Source of the DNA: RGIG3159 sp034927685
Lineage (GTDB): Bacteria > Bacillota > Clostridia > Oscillospirales > Oscillospiraceae
Assembly: GCA_034927685.1 (NCBI GenBank)
Contig: JAYFPO010000027.1
Span: 1-28,645, forward strand
DNA: 28,645 nt
Reading direction: 5' to 3'
Shown here: piece by piece, positions 23,191 to 28,645 of the stretch
How the letters are laid out: each line of letters starts with the position of its first letter
Numbering within the stretch: the first letter of the stretch is position 1
The notes under the pieces: generated by a model
Told to the model about the DNA's origin: nothing
The model's database searches: none
Seen by the model: the letters and a program-made list of their open reading frames with translations, nothing else
Position numbers and translations under genes: made by a program

Positions 23191-24444
23191 TTGAAAAACA
23201 GAAACGCAGTGAACGAGGAAACTCTGAAGAAACCGTATATTTGGATGATCGTACTGTGCAGTACGTTCATTGCGTGCTCACTTGGGCTATGTACGAACGC
23301 ATATGGCGTTTTCTATACGCCGATCAGCCAGGCGCTTGGCGTCAGCCGCAGCAGCATTACGATGCACCAGTCGATTACAAATTTTGCGACAGCATTGGCA
23401 AGTCCCTTTGTTGTTCGTTTGCTGAAAAAGGTACATATCAGGGTTTTGACATGTTGTGGCGTTATCATTACCAGTGCGACGTTTTTTTTGATGGCCATTG
23501 TGACGAAAACATGGATGCTGAATGTCTTGGGATTATTTAGAGGCATCGGCTGCGCCTGTTTCGCCTTGCCGATCGCCACAACACTGTTGGGAAACTGGTT
23601 CCAAAAAAAACTTGGCGTCATCATGGGAATTTCCCTGAGCTTTTCTGGCATTGCTGGGGCGATCTTTAGCCCAATCCTGTCCCATATCATTTTGAATTCC
23701 GGTTATCAGACTGCCTCTGTGGTCTGTGCGGCATTTATTCTGTTATCTCTGCTGCCCGGCTGCTTGTTCTTTGTGGAGCTGCATCCGGAGGCAAAGGGCC
23801 TGAGGCCGTTTGGAGCGGAAGAGCAATTCCGCAGCGGAGCAGCTGCACAAATGCAGGACAAGCCGGCAGCACCTGTGAAGTACAGCATGGGGATCTTCAT
23901 TCTCATCGCACTGTTTGCGTTTTTCGCTGCGGCACTCACAGGCATGTCGCAGCATCTGACGGGCTTTTCGGAAAAAATCGGTGTCGGGATTGCGTTTGGC
24001 GCAACCATGATTTCTTTTACGATGATCGGGAATGTTTCCGGCAAGTTTTTGGTGGGATGGCTGAGCGATCAAATTGGCCTGTTCTGGGCATTCTCCATCG
24101 TCAGTGTCGTCAGCGGGACAGGTGTTTTCTTATTCATCATTGCAGGGCAGAGCATGATCTTGCTGCTGATTGGGTCATTGCTGTTTGGCATGGCATACTC
24201 CTTGACGGCCATTGGCGTACCGTCTTTGGTGCGCTATGTCTATGGCAATGCGCAATATGCGGAGCGCTATTCTGCATTTTCGGTGGTGTCAAGCATTTCT
24301 TTTTCTGTTTCGGTGGCAGCGCTGGGGTACTTGGTGGAGCTGCCGGCGTTTCGGTTAGGGCTGTGTTTGCCGGTCATCGCGATGTGCGGGGGCTGCCTGT
24401 TTATACTACAGTTTATCAAGAGACGCGATCAGAGATACGGTTGA
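23191..24444 (+). CDS. MFS transporter (oxalate/formate antiporter-like, monocarboxylate type)
   Basis: 417 residues with about 12 membrane helices. The start is a TTG at 23191 preceded by GGGAGGG at 6 bases; no ATG in this frame has a ribosome site. Segments such as YGVFYTPISQALGVSRSSIT, GNWFQKKLGVIMGISLSFSG, VSGKFLVGWLSDQIG and ERYSAFSVVSSIS are typical of MFS members related to oxalate/formate and monocarboxylate transporters. A central hydrophilic loop (about residues 200-230) links the two six-helix halves. It probably imports an organic acid or a zwitterion for the pathway. The gene lies between two copies of the citE tail, and its stop codon abuts copy B, so it was inserted into an older citE-malic enzyme operon. 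Confidence 0.92.
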   Translation: MKNRNAVNEETLKKPYIWMIVLCSTFIACSLGLCTNAYGVFYTPISQALGVSRSSITMHQSITNFATALASPFVVRLLKKVHIRVLTCCGVIITSATFFLMAIVTKTWMLNVLGLFRGIGCACFALPIATTLLGNWFQKKLGVIMGISLSFSGIAGAIFSPILSHIILNSGYQTASVVCAAFILLSLLPGCLFFVELHPEAKGLRPFGAEEQFRSGAAAQMQDKPAAPVKYSMGIFILIALFAFFAAALTGMSQHLTGFSEKIGVGIAFGATMISFTMIGNVSGKFLVGWLSDQIGLFWAFSIVSVVSGTGVFLFIIAGQSMILLLIGSLLFGMAYSLTAIGVPSLVRYVYGNAQYAERYSAFSVVSSISFSVSVAALGYLVELPAFRLGLCLPVIAMCGGCLFILQFIKRRDQRYG

Positions 24445-24445
24445 G

Positions 24446-24524
24446 GATGGTCTCAAGATACTCGTATGAACAAAGAAAATTGAAAAAAGAAGCAACGAAA
24501 AAACTGATTTTTGAAAGGGACAGG
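24446..24524 (+). repeat. Duplicated 3' end of the citE-like gene, copy B
   Basis: It starts one base after the MFS stop codon. In one frame it still reads DGLKILV, a stop, then TKKIEKRSN, which aligns with the end of the CitE-like protein. Its last bases include the ribosome site region (AGGAAG) of the malic enzyme gene, so this copy preserves the ancestral citE-malic enzyme junction. Confidence 0.8.
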
Positions 24525-24534
24525 AAGTAATAAT

Positions 24535-25707
24535 ATGGATTATGCACAAGAATCTCTGAAATTGCACTATGAGCTCAAAGGCAAGATTGAGATAAAGGCC
24601 AGAGCAGAGGTCAATAGCAAGGAAGCGCTCTCTCTCGCATATACTCCCGGTGTTGCACAACCCTGTCTGGAGATCCAGAAGGATGTCGACAAGAGTTATG
24701 ATCTCACCCGCAGATGGAATACCGTTGCGGTCATCACGGACGGAACGGCAGTACTCGGACTCGGAGACATCGGACCGGAAGCAGGCATGCCCGTCATGGA
24801 AGGGAAATGCGTGCTGTTCAAGGCGTTTGGCGATGTGGATGCGATCCCCCTCTGTGTTCGCAGCAAGGATGTCGATCAGATCGTTCAGACAGTATCCCTG
24901 CTTGCCGGATCGTTCGGCGGTGTGAACCTTGAGGATATCTCTGCGCCTCGCTGCTTCGAGATTGAGAAAAAACTCATTGCATGCTGCGACATCCCAATCT
25001 TCCACGATGACCAGCACGGCACAGCAGCCATCACACTGGCAGGGCTGATGAATGCGCTCAAGGTAGTCGGCAAGAAGATTGAGGACATCAAGATTGTCAC
25101 CAGCGGAGCAGGCGCCGCAGGCATTGCGATCATCAAGCTGCTGATCAGCTATGGCCTCAAGAACGTCATTATGACAGATCGCAAGGGCGCAATCTATGAG
25201 GGACGTGACGGCCTCAACCCCATCAAGGAGGAGATGGCAAAGATCACCAATCCTGACCACGCTTCAGGTTCACTTGCAGATGTCATCAAGGGAGCTGACG
25301 TATTCATTGGTGTTTCCGCGCCTGGTACGCTGACCGGCGATATGATCCGTACCATGGCAAAGGATCCCATTATCTTTGCATGCGCGAACCCCACGCCGGA
25401 GATATTCCCCGAGGAGGCCTTAGCCGCAGGAGCAAAGGTGGTATCAACAGGCCGCAGCGATTATCCCAACCAGATCAACAATGTACTCTGCTTCCCGGGC
25501 CTGTTCAGAGGTGCGCTCGATGTCAGAGCCAGCCGTATCACCGAGAACATGAAGTTCGCCGCAGCAAAGGCGCTTGCAGGCCTTGTCAGCGATGACGAGC
25601 TCAGCGCAGAATACATCATCCCCAAGGCATTCGATCCGCGCGTCAAAGACGCAGTTGCTGCGGCGGTTGCCGAGGCGGCGCGCAAAGATAAGGTTGCGCG
25701 GATCTGA
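24535..25707 (+). CDS. NAD(P)-dependent malic enzyme, short bacterial type
   Basis: 390 residues, the usual length of the short form. Catalytic tyrosine Y36 is in LAYTPGV and lysine K91 in MEGKCVLFKAFGDVDAIPL. The metal site is FHDDQHGTAAI; the dinucleotide fold starts SGAGAAGIAI; ANPTPEI and SDYPNQINNVLCFPGLFRGA complete the family pattern. It converts malate to pyruvate and CO2 with reduction of NAD(P). AGGAAG precedes the ATG. Placed between the CitE-like and CitF genes, it probably links the C4 product of the lyase route to pyruvate; a dehydrogenase between oxaloacetate and malate, if needed, is not in the window. Confidence 0.95.
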   Translation: MDYAQESLKLHYELKGKIEIKARAEVNSKEALSLAYTPGVAQPCLEIQKDVDKSYDLTRRWNTVAVITDGTAVLGLGDIGPEAGMPVMEGKCVLFKAFGDVDAIPLCVRSKDVDQIVQTVSLLAGSFGGVNLEDISAPRCFEIEKKLIACCDIPIFHDDQHGTAAITLAGLMNALKVVGKKIEDIKIVTSGAGAAGIAIIKLLISYGLKNVIMTDRKGAIYEGRDGLNPIKEEMAKITNPDHASGSLADVIKGADVFIGVSAPGTLTGDMIRTMAKDPIIFACANPTPEIFPEEALAAGAKVVSTGRSDYPNQINNVLCFPGLFRGALDVRASRITENMKFAAAKALAGLVSDDELSAEYIIPKAFDPRVKDAVAAAVAEAARKDKVARI

Positions 25708-25783
25708 TCATAAATTTCTGATCCCCGTGACTGCCTGCACCGGCATGGAAGAGCACTATTTTTGAATCCCAAAGGAGGTCCAA

Positions 25784-27337
25784 ATGAAAAATATACTCGG
25801 ACGTGAAGTTCCGGACTACATTGAAGGTTACGGCAGCGTCAAACATTACGAAGGCGCATTTGCGCAAGCCGGAAAGTCCTCAAAGCGTACGAATGTCCGG
25901 ATAGACAAGGGATCCGTGATCGGCGAGAGCAAGCTTTGTAAAGACCTCGAGGAAGTTCTGGACAAATTGCCCCTCAGGGACGGCATGACAGTATCCTTCC
26001 ATCATCATCTGAGAAACGGCGACTTTGTCACGAATCTCGTCATGGAGGCAATCGGGAAACGGGGTTATAATGACATTCATGTTGCCGCTTCCGGTCTCTT
26101 TGCCTGCCACGCTCCGCTTGTGCCGCTCATTGAAGATGGCACAATCACCCAGATCTCAGTCAGTACGTTTGGCGCAGGGCCGGTACCGCAGGCAATCTCA
26201 GCCGGTAAGATGAAAAAACCGGTGATTCTCCGCAGCCACGGCGGACGACCGAGAGCAATCGAAAACGGCGAGACGCATATCGATATCGCGTTCGTTGCTT
26301 CTCCGAGCTGCGACGAAATGGGCAATATCAACGGCAGCCACGGGAAGAGCGCCTGCGGGTGTCTGTCCTATATCTATGCGGATGCGGAATTTGCAGACTA
26401 CGTCGTCGCCGTAACCGACACGCTGGTACCATATCCCAACACCCCGGTTGAGATCCATCAGAACCTTGTCGACTATGTAGTGCAGGTAGATGCCATCGGG
26501 GACCCGGCTGGTATCGCAAGTGGCGCCACCAAGGTCACCGAAGATCCCGCCAAGCTCGCAGTCGCTGAAACAACTGCGGAGCTTCTGGAACAAGCAGGGT
26601 ATGTTCGTCAGGAAATGAGCTTCCAGACAGGTGCCGGCGGCATCAGTCTCGCGGTCGCTGCCAAGCTCAGAGACAGGATGGTCAGCAAGGGAATCACCGG
26701 AAGTTTCGGATCCGGCGGCATCCACGGATACTTCACACGCATGCTGGAGGAGGGATTGCTCCGGGCGCTCTGGAACGTACAGTGCTTCGATATCGAGGCG
26801 ATCGAGCACCTCGCCAAGAACGACCCCAAGCACCTGATCATGAGCGGCAGCCTTTACGGCAACCCCGAAAACAAGGGCTGCGTGGTGAACAATCTGGATA
26901 TCATGATACTCGGCGGCTTTGAAGTCGATACGGATTTCAATCTGAATGTCATCACAGGCTCGAACGGTGTGATCATGAGCGCTTCCGGCGGCAATGAAGA
27001 CTGTGCCGCAGGCAGCAAGATTTCGCTTGTCGTGAGTAATCTCATGAAGAAGGGCAATCGCTGTATCATCAAGGACAGCGTAACCACCATCACCACGCCC
27101 GGAGATACGGTGGACGGTATCGTCACCGATCAGGGCATTGCGATCAATCCCCGCCGCACCGACCTCATAGAGAAGCTGAAAGACAGCGGCCTCCCGATTG
27201 TCGATATCCATGAGCTTCTCCGGATGGGGGAAGAACTCGGGGCCGCCGTGGATCATCCGAAGATTGGTGAGCGCATCGTCGGCGTCGTCGAATACCGTGA
27301 CGGAACTGTGATCGATGTGGTACGCCAGGTGCTCTGA
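25784..27337 (+). CDS. citF: Citrate lyase alpha subunit (acyl:CoA/ACP transferase), CitF
   Basis: 517 residues, full length for CitF. Recognisable segments: REVPDYIEGYGSVKHYEGAF at the N-terminus, LPLRDGMTVSFHHHLRNGD, STFGAGPVPQAISAGKM, FQTGAGGISLAV, SGSLYGNPENKGCVVNNLD, and the C-terminal ITTPGDTVDGIVTDQGIAIN and NPRRTDL. AAAGGAGGT lies 6 bases before the ATG. In citrate lyase it swaps acetyl for citryl on the acyl carrier CitD; in citramalate lyase the homologous subunit acts on citramalate. No citD, citC, citG or citX gene lies near, which is unusual. It may instead work as a CoA-transferase for the CitE-like protein. A terminator-like hairpin follows. Confidence 0.95.
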   Translation: MKNILGREVPDYIEGYGSVKHYEGAFAQAGKSSKRTNVRIDKGSVIGESKLCKDLEEVLDKLPLRDGMTVSFHHHLRNGDFVTNLVMEAIGKRGYNDIHVAASGLFACHAPLVPLIEDGTITQISVSTFGAGPVPQAISAGKMKKPVILRSHGGRPRAIENGETHIDIAFVASPSCDEMGNINGSHGKSACGCLSYIYADAEFADYVVAVTDTLVPYPNTPVEIHQNLVDYVVQVDAIGDPAGIASGATKVTEDPAKLAVAETTAELLEQAGYVRQEMSFQTGAGGISLAVAAKLRDRMVSKGITGSFGSGGIHGYFTRMLEEGLLRALWNVQCFDIEAIEHLAKNDPKHLIMSGSLYGNPENKGCVVNNLDIMILGGFEVDTDFNLNVITGSNGVIMSASGGNEDCAAGSKISLVVSNLMKKGNRCIIKDSVTTITTPGDTVDGIVTDQGIAINPRRTDLIEKLKDSGLPIVDIHELLRMGEELGAAVDHPKIGERIVGVVEYRDGTVIDVVRQVL

Positions 27338-27353
27338 TTCCAGTTCGAACGGT

Positions 27354-27394
27354 CGCCTGATCGGTGGGCAACTTGTTGATCCACCGATCAGGCG
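27354..27394 (+). other. 14-bp perfect hairpin after citF
   Basis: CGCCTGATCGGTGG (27354-27367) pairs with CCACCGATCAGGCG (27381-27394) around a 13-base loop. It begins 17 bases after the citF stop. No U-tract follows, so it probably protects the 3' end or assists the second hairpin downstream. Confidence 0.7.
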
Positions 27395-27447
27395 CACTGC
27401 CTTACGACGGTGCAGCGGACAGAGATGCCGGATCAATACTGAAAAAA

Positions 27448-27503
27448 CACATCATGAAAGTAACATTGTGGTTCAAAGGAATGTTGCGTTCATGGTGTGT
27501 TTT
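27448..27503. terminator. Likely (possibly bidirectional) terminator after citF
   Basis: CACATCATGAAAGTAACATT (27448-27467) and AATGTTGCGTTCATGGTGTG (27480-27499) form a stem with 17 of 20 positions matching and a 12-base loop. Six A precede and four T follow, so it could act in both directions. The remainder of 27338-27628 shows no gene. Confidence 0.55.
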
Positions 27504-27628
27504 GTCTATCGGTACTGCGCAGGAAAGTCGTAAAAAAGGGATAGGCGGATCGGCAGCGTCAAGCGTGATACGAGCGGTTGACTTTTCCTGATGTACCATA
27601 TTGAAAAAGAATTCTTTTGGAGGAAGAA

Positions 27629-28330
27629 ATGAAAGATAATCCAACCAAGTCAGCACTCATCGTCATCGACATGGAGAACGGATTCATCAGCGCGGAATCC
27701 GCGCAGTGTATCAAGAACGCAGAAAAGACGATTCCGGCGTGTACAGATGCCGTTCATACTGCCCGCAGCAAAGGAATACCGGTTTTTTTTGTTAAGAGGA
27801 TCTACAGGAGCAACGGAAGCGATGTGGAAATGACAAGATACGAAGCATGGAAAAACGGCGGACGCGGTATGGGCCCCTCCAGTCGGGGAGCGATCAGCGC
27901 AGAAGCACCGGAAGGCCTGCGTCCTGTGGATGGAGACTATACGATCATCAAACCCCGCTGGAGCGCGTTTTTTCATACAGAGCTGGATCTGATCCTCAGA
28001 AGACTCCAGATCGAGACGGTCCTCCTGATCGGAACAACCACACCGAACTGCATCAGGACCGCCTGCTACGATGCCAATTCCCTGGAATATGGCGTTGTGA
28101 TATTGGAAGACTGCTGTTCTTCCCAGACGGAGGAGATACAGCGTGTAAATATGGAAGATATGCGCCGTATGGGTGCTGTGATCTCCAATTCAGAGGAGTT
28201 TCGAAATTACAGTGCGGATTTCGTACCCGCGCTCCGCCGCGGCATTTACCAAGAAATGCTGGATTCGGAATATGTTCCAGAGCATTTTGCAAGCGACGGA
28301 AAGCATACCGGCTGGTTCGACCGCTGGTAA
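27629..28330 (+). CDS. Isochorismatase-family cysteine hydrolase
   Basis: 233 residues from the ATG at 27629 (GGAGGAAG upstream). The catalytic triad of the family is visible: D14 in LIVIDMENGF, K108 in IIKPRWSAFF and C141 in GTTTPNCIRTACYDA. The cysteine marks the amidase-type branch (nicotinamidase, N-carbamoyl amide hydrolases, ureidoacrylate-type amidases) rather than true isochorismatase. It would hydrolyse an amide or carbamoyl nitrogen of a pathway intermediate. It sits 291 bases after citF, beyond hairpins, and 199 bases before an MttB-family gene, so it is either a single-gene unit or the start of the demethylation module. Confidence 0.92.
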   Translation: MKDNPTKSALIVIDMENGFISAESAQCIKNAEKTIPACTDAVHTARSKGIPVFFVKRIYRSNGSDVEMTRYEAWKNGGRGMGPSSRGAISAEAPEGLRPVDGDYTIIKPRWSAFFHTELDLILRRLQIETVLLIGTTTPNCIRTACYDANSLEYGVVILEDCCSSQTEEIQRVNMEDMRRMGAVISNSEEFRNYSADFVPALRRGIYQEMLDSEYVPEHFASDGKHTGWFDRW

Positions 28331-28458
28331 GCAACAGGAACATCGAAACCAAAAAAACGCGGAACTGTGACCTGAGTGCCAGAGTTCCCGGCTTTTCGGC
28401 AAAAAACAACTGCTGTGAAACATTTCTGGCTGCCGGCAGACATTATGTGATATTTTTC

Positions 28459-28486
28459 TTGACTCTAAATCGACTGGAGATATTAT
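28459..28486 (+). promoter_or_regulatory. Promoter of the MttB-family gene
   Basis: TTGACT (28459-28464), a 16-base spacer and TATTAT (28481-28486) precede the gene; the start codon is 43 bases downstream. The small perfect palindrome GCTCT-AA-AGAGC (28487-28498) follows at the expected transcription start and could be an operator. A weak GGAACT/AGTTCC hairpin (28361-28388) lies upstream and may end the hydrolase transcript. Confidence 0.6.
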
Positions 28487-28529
28487 GCTCTAAAGAGCAG
28501 GGATAAAAATAAGGAGGTGGATTTACAAA

Positions 28530-28645
28530 ATGAAACGAAACTTATCGGCCGGATTGAATGACTTTAACGGCGCCAAGCTGGATGTGTTCAGCGAAGACAG
28601 CCTGAAAGCGTTACATTTGGCGACAATCGAAGTTTTGTCGGAAGT
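28530..28645 (+). CDS. MttB-family (trimethylamine methyltransferase-like) protein, N-terminus only
   Basis: The ATG at 28530 follows an ideal ribosome site (AAGGAGGTGG at 28511-28520). The 38 visible codons include LSAGLNDFNGAKLDVFSEDS, then LKALHLATIEVLSE. The pattern LxVFSEDxLxxxHLATxEVL is characteristic of the start of MttB-superfamily proteins, which move a methyl group from a quaternary or tertiary amine to a corrinoid protein. The catalytic part, and whether it has pyrrolysine or is a non-Pyl type such as glycine-betaine or carnitine methyltransferases, lies beyond the window. The corrinoid protein at 14696 is a candidate partner. Confidence 0.72.
   Translation, partial: MKRNLSAGLNDFNGAKLDVFSEDSLKALHLATIEVLSE

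Noticed and set aside
24406..25260. 284-codon minus-strand frame
   Set aside because: Antisense of the malic enzyme gene; no domain of its own.
26198..27436. 412-codon minus-strand frame
   Set aside because: Antisense of citF; the plus-strand product matches CitF along its full length.

Overview
The window looks like a chromosomal segment of an anaerobic, gut-type Bacillota, most likely class Clostridia (Oscillospirales/Eubacteriales-like). This is inferred from strong purine-rich ribosome binding sites, lipoproteins and surface proteins with GLUG and bacterial Ig-like modules, a corrinoid methyltransferase system, an iron alcohol dehydrogenase and citrate-lyase-type genes. No rRNA, tRNA or CRISPR array was seen. 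The sequence falls into two parts with different composition.

Left part (1 to about 14.08 kb, GC-rich). Bases 1-5532 on the minus strand are one uninterrupted reading frame for a very large secreted surface protein whose 3' end lies outside the window. Next come two minus-strand transcription units. The first, 11659 down to 8676, encodes a FecCD-type permease, its ATPase, a SAM-dependent methyltransferase and a small lipoprotein, with overlapping or touching genes. The second, 8411 down to 5735, has a near-consensus promoter and encodes a membrane-anchored exported protein, an ExbB/TolQ/MotA-like channel protein and an ExbD-like DUF2149-type protein. The substrate-binding lipoprotein of the ABC transporter is divergent (11823-12878) and is followed by a P-loop NTPase and a metallophosphoesterase. 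Together these look like a metal-chelate or cofactor uptake system that includes a proton-channel-type energiser and two exported proteins of a sulfite-oxidase-like fold.

Right part (about 14.2 to 28.65 kb, all plus strand, different codon choice, more AGA and GCA). This is a catabolic block. It starts with a decayed gene (14227-14668), then a corrinoid protein with its own terminator. After a 730-base spacer come an iron alcohol dehydrogenase, an FGGY kinase, a HisC-like aminotransferase and a TIM-barrel protein of unknown function. After a spacer with a transposase relic come a fumarylacetoacetase-family enzyme, a CitE-like lyase, an MFS transporter, a malic enzyme, CitF, an isochorismatase-family hydrolase and the first 38 codons of an MttB-family methyltransferase. 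The genes suggest import of an N-methylated compound, corrinoid-dependent demethylation, and routing of its carbon skeleton through an acyl-CoA lyase/CoA-transferase pair and malic enzyme toward pyruvate. The substrate cannot be read from the sequence. No transcription factor was found in this block.

The most informative details are these. The 3' end of the citE-like gene is duplicated on the far side of the MFS gene, showing that the transporter was inserted between citE and the malic enzyme gene. No citD acyl-carrier gene lies near citE/citF. The ExbB/ExbD-like pair sits with a FecCD transporter. Several long perfect hairpins without U-tracts lie between the catabolic genes.
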